Source: Takakia lepidozioides (taxonomy: Eukaryota; Streptophyta; Takakiopsida; Takakiales; Takakiaceae). Taken from it: a stretch of DNA of 64,000 nt. The position numbers and the translations under genes are program-made. Location: contig CM060731.1 of the NCBI GenBank assembly GCA_030704615.1, forward strand, positions 66,630,756-66,694,755. The letters run 5' to 3'. The stretch's first letter is position 1. Each line of letters opens with the position of its first letter. Below are positions 23,363 through 33,621 of this stretch, piece after piece. Below the pieces are notes generated by a model. It was not told the origin of the DNA. It saw only the letters and a list, made by a program, of their open reading frames with translations, and ran no database searches.

Positions 23363-25859
23363 CATCTGGAGCATTCGTGTGGTCCTGAAAGGTCCTTGGA
23401 GCAGTTCTCAGAGCCATTTCAATCTATGTTTTTTTCATTCTGTTCTACTTTCATCTTACTCACTGAGCGCTTTTGTGGGTTGGGATTTATCTCATTTTTT
23501 CAGGTACACGAAATATGTGCTTATGGAAGGAAATCACCTGAGCGGAATTCCAGACTATCTTGACATGTGGTCGGACCCTGCAAACGATCCAACTATGTAT
23601 ACTGCAGGGATATTGAAGGACTGGAGTCCTTCTCACTTCAGAGACTGTGGGTGGTACCTTGACTACCCACCGGAGCACACGACCTTTCAAGAACAACATA
23701 TGAAATACTTGAACAATAATGCTGAGATGCTGGCGCCTTTGATTGACGAAGAGTACCAACGAAACATAACAACATTGGCTGCCAAGGAGCCTGATGCTCA
23801 GGGAACGCCGCAGAAAGGAAAGAAGGCGGGCCGCAAACCAAAAGACAAGGCTGTTGATGTCATAGCCATCTCACTAGCAAAGCCAAAGGATAAAGACAAG
23901 TCCAAAGAGAAGGAAAAGGACAAGGGGAAGGAGAAAGAAAAGGAGATGGAGAGTGGGCAGGACTTTACTGCTGGAAAATATACCCGCACTGTTCAGTGCG
24001 TGTTTGATGCCAAGCCACACCCTTCCCGTTCTGATTCGGCAGGAGAGATGAAAATTGTTAATGAGGGTTGGCTGTTGATGATGCAGAGTCGAAAGAGAGG
24101 ATACACTGAGGTGCCATCGCCTACCTGGGATAATATAATCTCATTCCTCAATCTGGTGAGAATTCCAGTTTCTTTCCTTTTTCTCTGAAAGTTTCGTTGG
24201 CAGTATTTCAGTCTCGTTCTTTGAAAACATTCTTGTTTTCGTTCTTATAAAAAACATGTTTGTTGCAGGTGAGCACAGGTCCCACCTTCGTGTGCGGTGT
24301 GCAGAAAACTTATGCGGCCAACATTGTCATTCTCGACATTCCGGATGGCCAGGCTGTGCCAGAAGTTCTTCCAAAGGGCAAGACGCCAGGCTGGAACAAA
24401 TTCGAGGACAACTACTGGAGTTGGGTGTTCGGGTTCTGTAATAACTTCCTCTATGATGCAGGGACACTTCTGCTTTTTCAGTCATGTGACAATGATAGTC
24501 GTCGGGCATTGGCATCATACCTCAAGTCTTCAGGGTTTGAAGTTTTGCGCACATGGAATTGTGTGAACAGCCTCTACCTTGTGAAAGGGGGTTTCCTTGG
24601 TCAGCTGGTATGCCGTCTCCCTTCTGCTTGTGCTTTCATGATGAGTTTCAATGTTCTCTGCAGCTCCACTCTAGTAGAATCTGTTATGATCGACACCGAT
24701 CATCACCGATTCGTGATAAAAATGATTTTTTTGTGTCTGAGTTCTGAATAGCTGATGTACACACTTCCACTATAGATTGTGTTTACCACACTAACCTGCT
24801 ATCTTTGGCAGACGAGGATGTTCGAGGCGATCTGCCTGCGGAGGATTCGCACCTCAAAGACACCATCCTCTATCCGCAGCTTTGAGATTTCTGACCATGG
24901 TTGTTTCGTCAACCCCCACTATGAGCCCCATGTCGATGACATTTTGTACAACTTCATGCAGTCCAGTCAGACTCTGAAGAGACCAGATGGCACTCCCTGG
25001 AGAGGTGCAAAGGAAAAGTCCCCAGCGTTCATGCAAATACTGCTGGAGTCATGCAGCCACCGCTCTGCACGGGTGGTCAATCTTTCTGTGTCCACAAGTT
25101 TGTTCTTTCCCTTCCGAATTGGTTTTCTCTCAACAGTTTCATCTGCTTAAATCCCCCCCACCAAACTGTTCATGTCCTCCTGTCTGGTGCAGGAGCAACT
25201 TACCATGCATGCAAGGCAGGCGGAAGAAGCCTTTTTGGCATGGAGGGTGATTCTGACCTCTACAACACAGTGCTCCTCCCCCTTTTGTCTGGCTCCACTT
25301 CAGGCACACAGACTGATCGGATTCAAATTCAAAATGATGACGATCCCGAAGATAAGCAGGTCGACAACGACTTTTCATGTGAGTAAGTGCTAAACCCTCT
25401 TTGGGAGCCATACTCAATTTCTCAATAACATCAAAGTTACAGTAATAACTTTTTCAGGCTGTCTTTCAGGAAAGGCAGCGGTGGATCTTCAGGAGATACA
25501 GTCCGAGTCTGTTTTCGACAGCCCCCTTTCCAATTTTCTGCTTCATGTTTATGCCGAAGCAATGACACTTCACGCGGCCGAGTCCCTATCCCCTGACTTT
25601 TTAGTGGCCAGCCGTAGGTGTATCCAACGTGGATCCGGTGTTCTAAAATACTTAGACTTAGATGCAGAGGAAGCGGGGATACATTGTACTGACTCTGAGT
25701 CAGACTGAACTGTATTATTTTAATATTCATTTTCATACTATCTGGAAAACGTTGAATCCCCTTCCTCCACCGTAGTTGTTCCTTTAGAACAAATAATAAT
25801 CACAGAATCAACTTCATTTAAATTGCAATATGTATGAATCCATCTCACAAACCTCCCTG

Positions 25860-26200
25860 ACTCTTCTCATATCCATTGTGCATTTATCTACAGTGTATTC
25901 ATGCGTGCTCCATTCATGAATTTTTTCCTTTGTTCAACATCCATTGTACATTCATCCTCTGTACTCTTTAATCCACCCCACAAACCTTCCACACTCATTT
26001 CATATACGTTGTGCATTCGTCAAAAGTTTTGGTCATGCATCTTCCTGTCATGAATTTTTGTCATTGCTCAACATCCATTATACATTCATCTATTTTACTC
26101 TTATCCATCCCTCATTCATCCATCTACATTCATTTTTCACACTCATCCATCTGTTTATCATCCAACTGTACATTCATCCATCCTTTATTCAATGCCTTTT
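25860..26200 (+). repeat. TTCATCCAT-type subterminal repeats
   Basis: Between the methyltransferase gene and the right terminus the sequence repeats CATCCATTGTACATTCATC and TTCATCCAT words. Similar words in inverted form appear at 63540-63700, inside the second related terminus. Confidence 0.6.
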
Positions 26201-26221
26201 ATTATGTCGTCCAGCTTGTTT

Positions 26222-26402
26222 CCGCGGTAAAGGGTGCCAATCCGCGGGAATACACTCCACTTCTTTCTGGGCGCGTGGTGACGCGGCCTTCACGTGTGAT
26301 GACGTGGAGTGAGCCCCGTGACGTGGCATTTGCGCAAGGTGACGTGGCGTGAGCGCAGTTGCGCTCACGCGCTCACGTGACCAGGCTCACGCTGAGGCAT
26401 CC
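26222..26402 (-). repeat. Right terminal repeat of the 10.5-kb transposon
   Basis: Read on the minus strand from 26402 it begins GGATGCCTCAGCGTGAGC, then GCGTGAGCGC, GCTCACGCCACGTCA, two further CCACGTCA-type sites and two CCGCGG sites. The start matches the terminus at 63120 (GGATGCTTCCGCGTGAGCGC). Confidence 0.7.
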
Positions 26403-26974
26403 CTGCTGTCCCTCGAGCAGCAACGCGTGCTCCTGAACCAAGAGGAGCGGATGTGGATTTTGATCCACAAAGGGGGGAAGCGAGTCGTCAGACAAAACTT
26501 CCACAGTCCTTTACATTGGCTGAGACAATGCCACCTACGCCATCAATGCACCCACTCGCCCAAGTGTGTCAGAGGTAGAGCCACGAATACCATTGGAGAG
26601 AGTTGGTGTGGCTCGGGAAATGCCAGTGGGTGGTGCTGTAAAACAAGGTGCAGCCAGTACATTGTTGGGGGCGGCTGCGGCGGTTTGCTAAGGTCCATTA
26701 TTTTCTGCAATGACCATTGCAATGCCGGGGATTCGGCCAGCTGCTGTGTTCAGACTAGCAGCTAGACTCTGTGAGAGTGGTGATGCATCGGCACTATCTG
26801 CGGAGATAGCAGATAAGGTGCAGTCTATGGATGTTTTTGGATTCGAGGGTGAAGTCAGCCACAGCTGCGCCATGGCAAGCGGCAGCTGCAAGGTTGCAGG
26901 AGTTGTCAGCTAGGCCAGCCATTGAGCGCAGCATGATGACTCCTGGGGTAGTCCTGGTGGACAATTAGGATGGA
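26403..26974 (+). pseudogene. Gypsy gag, 3' part (broken)
   Basis: Gag resumes after the transposon. A frame beginning AAVPRAATRAPEPRGADVD continues to FTLAETMPPTPSMHPLAQV before a stop. Later frames such as RLAARLCESGDASALSAEIA read like the end of gag. Several frame changes are needed to reach the protease. Confidence 0.6.
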
Positions 26975-27364
26975 GTGTTTCAATTGGGTGGCCCAACCGG
27001 GAGGAGGTATAGGCCACTGCGGGTCTTGTTGGACTCGGGAGCACAGTCATTGATGTTGGGGAGAGCAGCAATTGCAGGCTTGGGCCTCACAGAGGCGGAT
27101 TTGGAGCCTTGCCCTTTCCAAATTCAAACATCTTTGGGTGGTTCAGAGAAGGCGCGAGGGATTACACGCCATGAACTCTTCATTCGATTGCAGCCAAATC
27201 ATCCTATGGACGGCTCAGTCATGAGAGCTAAAGCCATTGTTACAGACGCGATGTCCTATGATGTGCTTGTTGGTGGGGCTGTGTTGTACCCCATGGGCAG
27301 TCGGAATGGCAGTCAGGGGATGGTCGACGTGCACTGCTCCCAATGCGGTTTATTGGGAATATAA
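26975..27364 (+). pseudogene. Gypsy aspartic protease
   Basis: Translation contains RVLLDSGAQSLMLGRAAIAG, the DSGA active site of retroviral-type proteases, then ITRHELFIRL and SYDVLVGGAVLYPMG, the second conserved block. It would cleave the Gag-Pol polyprotein. The frame is open here, but the surrounding element is broken. Confidence 0.8.
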
Positions 27365-27640
27365 CGGTGGATCATAGGAACATGATGCCCACATTGGTTG
27401 CATTCTCAGGGGTGGCGGCTTGGGGTGGTGAGCTCTTGGAGGGAAATAGCCATGCAGATGATAGGCCACCTCCTGATGAGGACAAGCAATTGGCATACAA
27501 GGCTGAGTTGCTTCCTCATGTTCCTATGCATAGCTCATTGTGGAATACAGTTGGGGATTTGCAGCGAGTGGCAAGCCAGTGTGTGCAGCAAGCATGGGGG
27601 AGTTCAGTTACATCACCTGGACCTCCTCAATTAGCTCCAT
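27365..27640 (+). mobile_element. Gypsy protease-to-methyltransferase linker, plus copy
   Basis: Nearly the same sequence as the minus copy at 10985-11278. Homology stops exactly after TTAGCTCC (27638), where the CACTA-like element starts. The methyltransferase expected next is missing. Confidence 0.75.
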
Positions 27641-27779
27641 CACAACAACAAAAAAACACGGAATAACCACTGGCCCTTTAACCACTACTGTCTTTTTCCA
27701 CTCTATAAACCACTAGTAACCACTTACTAGTGGTTAATCCCAATGAAATGCCACGGTGGCATCACAGATAGTGGTTGGA

Positions 27780-28075
27780 AGTGGTTTCAACCACTCAGTA
27801 GTCCACGTGTAATAATTTGTTTTTATTTATTATTATTTATTTGGTAATACATTTTAATTAATAAATATAATATTCGACGTGGACGAGTGCAGTGGTAAAT
27901 TATGAGTGGTTATAGACACCTCAATGATGGGAAGTGGTTGAAACCACTTGCTACTCCACGTGTAATAATTCAAATTTTATTTGTGATTTATGATTTGAAA
28001 ATATATTTTAATTCATAAATATAATATTCCACGTGGACGGGGACAGTGCACGTTGATCTTGAGTGGTTAAAGACA
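27780..28075 (+). repeat. Tandem duplication (about 175 bp) with AGTGGTT motifs
   Basis: Two units share CCACGTGTAATAATT, TAATTNATAAATATAATATTC and GAGTGGTTANAGACACCTCA. Just upstream, at 27703-27730, AACCACTAGTAA and its exact inverse flank CCAC, a perfect 12-base hairpin. This looks like subterminal repeat DNA of the CACTA-like element. Confidence 0.75.
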
Positions 28076-28323
28076 CCTCATTGATTTGTACCACTTTGAC
28101 AGTGGTGGAGAGTGGGTGGTGAAAGATACTGCAGTAATTGGAACCACTATTCTAGTGGTTGCTCATGAGTGGTTGCCTACAGACAAGTGATTGGTACCAC
28201 TTTTTGGGTGATACATGAAAAAATTTAAGTGGTTTGTGCAGCTGTGACAGACTTTGAAAAACAGACAAGTGGCCAGACCATTGTGGCATGATGATATTGA
28301 ACAAATGGTTCCAACAATAAACT

Positions 28324-28731
28324 TTATTCTGAATCTGAAACATATTCGTCACCCTCTGAATCACTTTGCTCAACTGGAATAACGGTTGGTTGCACAAACG
28401 CCGCTTGAATGGTAGCCAACATAGCCAAGTCTTCTTTATTTAGAGCCGTGGCACCATCTAATGACCTAGGTATTGGCTGATCTGATAAGGTGGACGGTGC
28501 CTGACGGCCATCGAAATCTGCATTTTCGCCAATGTCACATTGATCTATGTCCGCCACAATCATTTTTGCTCTTGGATCCTTCCGAAGGACTACCTTCCAC
28601 TCCGAACTTGGGGACTCATCCGAAAAGAACACCTGTTCAACTTGAGATGGAAAGATGAACGGCTGATCATTGGCGGGTAAGATGAGTGAGCAAAATGACT
28701 TGTAAATGAACATGCTCTTCCAAAAAGTCAC
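28324..28731 (-). pseudogene. CACTA transposase C-terminal (DUF4216-like) fragment
   Basis: The minus-strand frame contains PFIFPSQVEQVFFSDESPSS followed by EWKVVLRKDPRAKMIVAD, resembling the PF-LA-QV-QVFY...W-VV...PR block of DUF4216 in TNP2-type CACTA proteins. An acidic tail (SEGDEYVSDSE) ends it. It is a C-terminal piece only. Confidence 0.55.
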
Positions 28732-28882
28732 TCACTTAGACATTCATTTACTACAGAAGTGGTTATCATCACGATGAATCACTGACATTTGTGACTTTGT
28801 GGGTGGTTCTATTACACTGGTGACAGTCACAATTGCATTTGAACTTGATATATATGAATAAGGTGCAATGAAAAAGAAGAAT

Positions 28883-29330
28883 TCACTGCACCCAAAGAAC
28901 CATCACATTGGTATTGTTCAACACATACAAATGTGCTGCATCTCTCTCAGCTCCACTCATGTCCCACTTTTTGCCGACACCTTCCAAGACCTCGTTCTCA
29001 ACCCCTTCCTCCGCATTTGCATCCCAAATCCGCCGTTGAGTTGCATCAAAACATTGTATATACTCACTCATGAACCCCATGGCCTCATCAAGAACATACT
29101 TGCAAGATGTGTCACAAAAGGCTACAAAGGGCGTCCAGTATGTTCTTGGCCATAAGCAGGAAAATCGTGGATGCTCCACAGTAGTATGGCGCGTAGTATG
29201 AAGGATCTCTCACCAACATGTTTACTCCATCGAAGGAAAAACCAAGCCTTACATTGCGAGGCTCTGCTGCAAAGTCGGGCCAAGTAGCATCAATGTGTTT
29301 CCAAGCCTTTGAATCAGCTGCATGGTGCAC
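28883..29330 (-). pseudogene. CACTA TNP2-type transposase fragments
   Basis: Two overlapping minus-strand frames carry MHHAADSKAWKHIDATWPDF and AAEPRNVRLGFSFDGVNML, the well-known HP-DS-AWKH-D-..-PDFA-DPRNVRLGL-TDG block of CACTA transposases. ERDAAHLYVLNNTNVM follows in the other frame. The rest of the catalytic protein is absent. Confidence 0.75.
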
Positions 29331-29499
29331 AATGCCATCGTTGTTTGCATTCCAACTGTATCATGTCATTAATTCTGCAATAGAAGAACATCTATACATA
29401 CGATGGATGAGGTTACATAGTCATGATGACTACTGGGGATTTTGTAATTTGGTGTGTATAATACAATTAAAACACCATATATTCACATGAATGACTAAT

Positions 29500-29600
29500 G
29501 GGTGTTTGGTTAGCAGGTAGTAAACTATAACTCTTACAGTAAAGAGGTTGGAGGTTCAAACTCCTCTTAAGTACAATTAAATGGATAAGATGGCCCTAGG
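29500..29600 (+). repeat. Possible tRNA-derived repeat
   Basis: GGAGGTTCAAACTCCTC resembles a T-arm/B box and an A-box-like GGTTAGCAGGTAG lies about 45 bases upstream. No second copy was found in the window. Confidence 0.3.
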
Positions 29601-29994
29601 GTCAGTAGGCGAGCTAGGGATAGCACGCGACACCTTAGATGGGCTGCCACGTGGTTTTTTACATTATTATAAAATGCATTATGCCATGTGGCACAACGCA
29701 GTACGATGCAACGTTTGACATTTTTTTTTAAATATTTTTATTTTATTTTTTATTTTTTTTAATCAATTACGCCTCGCCTCGTGGCGCGGCAGCGGCGACT
29801 GCAATATGGTATATATGACTGCAGTGAGAGATATCACTTGGTTTATCTGACTGTAGTCATCCGGACCGTACCATCCTGTACTCATTGTATTCACTTGGTT
29901 TGCACGATTTACAGTCATAGAAGTCATATGTACCGTTTATGACTGCATAATAGTTATATATACAGTCATAAATACCGCGATCTGTTGTAGTGTT

Positions 29995-30350
29995 GCAAAC
30001 CTTGTGATACAAGAGCTAAATTCTCCTAGCTCTCCAATTCCTTGGTGCATGCAACTTCACCAAGCACATTTCCTTGCAATACCTTGCAAGTCTTGTGAGA
30101 TACTTGAGTTTTTCCTAGCTCTCTCACTCCTTGGTGTACACCAACACAAGTGCTAAACTAATCCTTATACTCCGCACTCACAAGCATAAGCTCATCTTCT
30201 TGTAGTGATAATGAAAGTGAATACAATGGAAATACTCCACTCATGAATCCACTCAATCACATAAACTAAGTTAAACCAATGGCATTTTTGCTAAAAGAAT
30301 CCACCCTACAAAGCCCTCACCACACTCCTTCTCAATACCTAGAGCTATTG
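29995..30350 (+). mobile_element. Gypsy LTR/leader fragment, direct copy
   Basis: Direct match to 11490-11755: shared words include TCCTTGGTGTACACCAACAC and CATCTTCTTGTAGTGATAAT, then CAAAGCCCTCACCACACTCC. It adjoins the CACTA-like end at 29992. Confidence 0.75.
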
Positions 30351-30835
30351 ATAGTGTGATGCCCAATGCTAAAGTGACTCTTTTTAGAGCTCACTCGGAC
30401 TTACAGTCTGTAACTCGGAAAGCCTGGGAGGTGTTGGTTGCGGCTTTCACAGAGCATAGAAGGCAGGAGACAACAATTACTCGCTCGCATTAACTCAACT
30501 TAGGGAAAGGGAAGCATCTTTTGCTGTATAGTTGCTGAATTGCAACTTACGTGTAACGTCTTCCCTGCATGCTAGGAGTTCGCATAGTGCAAAGTTCTCC
30601 CCTTTGGATGGCGAGGATCCATAGGTCAATTGGCGCCACAGACGCAGCTTCAGGAAAGCTAGGTCTAAAATCCATCTTTCTTTCGAGACTAGCAAAACAA
30701 TGCGTGATAGCTGCTAGCTGTCTGCTTTTCCCTTGAGCCTTTTGTTCGGTGCCTCATGCCGAGGTTACTCTGAAAGAGGTTATTTTCTACTCTCACTAGG
30801 ATGGGCCTAATGTGAGCAGGCACAGTGTTTCTATT

Positions 30836-31150
30836 TTTGTTTTTTTTTAATTTTTTTTTAAAGAACAGGGGACAGAGGCCCTGGGAAACTTTATTGATAA
30901 TGACAAAAGAAGACAAACAAGGGAAAAAAAAACCTTGCGGGAGAGCAATGGAGACCAGCAGATGAGACACTTCTCAGTAGCCAGAGCTCCAAAATAAGGT
31001 TATATCAGAAAAACTACTAGAACGGACACCGGCCAAGGGAAGAGATGAGAGATAATATAATACCACACCGACAAGGTAGCAAGATTTGAACCAAGAATCA
31101 CCTTGGTTGCACTCAGTGCACTATCCAACTGGTATTGGGTTTTGAAACCC
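30836..31150 (-). repeat. tRNA-derived SINE, family 2
   Basis: On the minus strand ACCAGTTGGATAGTGCACTG, then GGTTCAAATCTTGCTACC, gives tRNA-like A and B boxes. The other end is a T/A-rich run at 30836-30862. It shares the head and a GGCCCTG...AAC tail region with the copy at 53565-53782. Confidence 0.65.
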
Positions 31151-32270
31151 AAACCCAGCTGATTTATAAGGTAGAAACATCTTTCATGGCGCACCAAATT
31201 CGATAAATGTAATAAGTTATGGACTTTTAATCTATGAGGTCATGTAATATCTTAACCCCTCGAAGATGAGCCTGTTTTTTGTGGCCTCGTCCAAAACTAG
31301 ACATACCCTCATGGATGAGGTATATCTCTCATTTGACAAACATCCCGAGGGATGAAGAGTACGAAAGTGATCCTATCTACTTCATGCACCTCATGTAAAA
31401 ATCTCCGAAGATTTGACCGTCTAATAGCAATGGGAAGATTATAACAAAAATGCTAGGTCAAATTTTGTACCATTCTCCATTTTTATAGTGATAAATTGGT
31501 TTGACCAAGCAGATGGCCTACCATTTAGAGTTTTCATTGATACAGGCTACCCAAATTCGTTTGTATGGCCCTACAACATGTCCACCCAAAATTCCAGAGC
31601 CAAATTCCAAAAATTCACAATGGTTGTTTCGTATGGGAAAACAGGGGGATAAAAATGGCCATTTCTGTCATGGGACCCCCAAATCACCCCGAATGTGTCC
31701 CAATTTTTTAGGGAAGCAAAATTCCTCTGGTCATGTTGTTGCTAGCCTTCGTTATCTTTACACCTAATACTTCAACAGCTGCGATTTCATGAAGTTGTGC
31801 GTGACTTCTGTCTGCAACTTGTTTTACGCTGCCTTGGGTTGCGATTTGTGGGGTACTAAGGAATCTGTGGGGCCTAAACGCAAAGTGCCAAACATGCTTG
31901 AGCCCCCACCTCCTCCACTTGATCAGCTTGTAGCTGTGGCCGAGGTTATAAGGGCATGGGCGCAGGGGAGCAACATTGCACTCCCGAGCAATGCAAGGTA
32001 ATCCTCACGTATCTTTGTCCTGATTTCCTCTGTGCTTTGCCTCCACCGCCACTTGCCAAACGGTGGCCTCGCCACCTTCATCCTCATAATCTTAGATTCT
32101 TGTGGCGTTGTCAAATTGTCTCAGTGTTTGGTTGGAGAGAGAGAAGACATGAAAGGGAGAAAGAGGGTTTCAAGTAAGGCTATGAATTTGGTTTTGAGAG
32201 AGAATACCTAGCCCAATGTCATCAGTTAGGAATCTCAAGCAAATGGCTCGTGCAAAAAGGTCGGTTCTTG
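31151..32270. other. No gene recognised
   Basis: A 70-residue plus frame at 31789-32001 has a proline-rich, plausible composition (PPPPPLDQLVAVAEVIRAWA) but no family I recognise. The rest is non-coding. Confidence 0.35.
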
Positions 32271-32274
32271 CAAG

Positions 32275-32535
32275 TACGACAAAGCCCTCACCACACTCCC
32301 TATCAATACCTAGAGCTATGGAGGTGAGAGAGGCTCATGGAGGCTCAACTACAAGAAGATGAGCCTCCTCAACCCTCACACCCATCCATGTCCCAAGTGA
32401 GGCTTGACACCTCACGTGGCATATGAGACCAAATGAAGTCCCAACAAACAAAATACAAATATAAATATCCAAAATGTTCTAGTTAACTAGAAGTAGGTAA
32501 TTCTAGGTAACCATGACTAAAACCATGACACAAGA
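32275..32535 (-). mobile_element. Gypsy LTR fragment, inverted copy
   Basis: 32330-32530 is the reverse complement of 11285-11480 (shared GACCAAATGAAGTCCCAACA and TAGTTAACTAGAA). The 50 bases before it match the direct-orientation segment ending at 11760, so the LTR pieces are rearranged here. Confidence 0.75.
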
Positions 32536-33613
32536 AATTGGTTTTTTGTCAATATCTGCTTGTAGAAACTTAAAATGGTTTCAATTTTTTTAGGGTAGTG
32601 AGTATGAAGAAGAGCTCTAAAGGCAAACACGCCAGAGATTGCGCAAAACGAAATAGCCAACTCCAGACACCCTGCGCGTCAATAGCCCAAAAGTATGAGC
32701 GCACAAAGAATGAAACCAAACAGCTAGCACCCAAGATTTGATCGACACAGAAAACAAAACGCAAACTAAAAGCACGATTTCACCATTCCCTGATCATTAG
32801 TTGTGAAGACACGAGATGCACAAACAAGAGCGAGAGAGACCAAGTTCCCGCTCCCGCCACCTCCCCTGCTTCGGCCACCCTTCGCACGTACCGGAAGACC
32901 TGCCGCTGTCCGCGGGGGCGTACATGCAGCCCCTGCTGGCACCGTCACCGGCAAATGCCCACAGCCACCTAGATGCCCTACCACGTGGTGAAGTCAACCT
33001 TGCTGGAGGCCCCATACCATCGGATTTTGGGTATCCTATCGGCACTCCAAAGATTCATGACGACGGACCTTTAGGTTTTTTTAGGGTGTCATCAACATAT
33101 CGCGCGGAAAGTTTAATAAGCTACATTTTTCATTTAGAGCTCAATTTCTTCATTTGTGGGTTTCTCATCCATGAAATTTCGAGCGAAAACAGGTCGCATC
33201 GTCCTTTATGAATTAATAGAAAGCTCTTTAGATAAAAAGCCGTAAGGTGAAGTGGCTCTTAGTTACGCCGGCTTTGGCCGGAGTCTTCTTTAGATAAGAC
33301 AAAAAAAAATTAGTTGAAAATTAAATGATATTTTGGCTTTATTTAAGATTAATAGTCAATGAAGTAGATGATCTCAATGTCAACAGGTAAAGCACCTTGT
33401 GCTAATCATGGCTCATCCATATCTTTTCTACCTGGGATGGTAACAAGAAAAAACCAAAAATACCATTGGAAGGAGTTTAATGTGGCCCATCTTTTCTTAG
33501 TTGGAGCAATTTTCATTAGAGGTCATCTACCTACAACAATTTAAGGGTAAAACAAGTGGCCCATCCCATCGCAATTTTCAGTAAAATTCATCTACCTAAA
33601 ATGGTGTATTGTG
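32536..33613. other. No gene recognised
   Basis: A GC-rich patch at 32800-33060 opens frames on both strands (for example 32816-33211), but none resembles a known protein and the frames overlap antisense. Confidence 0.35.
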
Positions 33614-33621
33614 GTTTATTC

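Larger units (their letters stand above)
19678..25708 (+). pseudogene. ParB/Srx-like plus amino-type DNA methyltransferase-like gene, ten exons (two stops)
   Basis: Inferred exons: 19678-20073, 20786-21438, 21533-21725, 21810-22247, 22333-22559, 23504-24155, 24269-24607, 24812-25097, 25193-25378, 25458-25708. All junctions are GT-AG and in frame (about 1,206 codons). Residues 1-130 are polar with a basic cluster (RGKRKAAEG). Residues ~190-350 are ParB/sulfiredoxin-like with WDGNHRLLAWMGYI. A Lys/Glu-rich linker lies near 740-790. ILDIPDG (~874-880) sits where a DPPY motif would be, followed by YWSWVFGFCNNFLYDAGTLL. The SAM-binding-like block ARVVNLS...ATYHACKAGGRSLFGMEGD (~1050-1085) comes later, the permuted order of many N6A/N4C methyltransferases. 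In-frame TAA (19981) and TAG (21867) indicate decay. Function is inferred from motifs only. Confidence 0.65.
15930..26402. mobile_element. 10.5-kb DNA transposon with SWIM and ParB-methyltransferase genes
   Basis: The element interrupts gag. CTGCTGTC occurs at 15922-15929 and again at 26403-26410, and the gag reading is coherent across the two copies once the insert is removed, so this is a good candidate 8-bp target duplication. Both termini carry inverted, diverged ~200-bp blocks. These contain GCGTGAGC repeats, several (T)GACGTGGC sites and a pair of CCGYGGA motifs in mirrored order. Inside lie two divergent genes. No classical DDE transposase was recognised; the SWIM gene is the only transposase-like candidate. 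The superfamily is undetermined. Confidence 0.75.
27641..29992 (-). mobile_element. CACTA (En/Spm)-like transposon remnant
   Basis: The right end, read inward on the minus strand, is CACTACAACAGATCGCGG, a classic CACTA terminus. The left end, at the exact break in gypsy homology, is CACAACAACAAAAAAACACG, which resembles it. Minus-strand transposase-like parts lie inside. Subterminal motifs differ, AGTGGTT words on the left and TGACTGTA words on the right, so it may be a fusion of two elements. Confidence 0.6.

Noticed and set aside
15930-26402. Helitron or LTR element
   Set aside because: No Rep/helicase, RT or integrase is present inside, and mirrored ends with a flanking 8-bp duplication fit a cut-and-paste DNA transposon.
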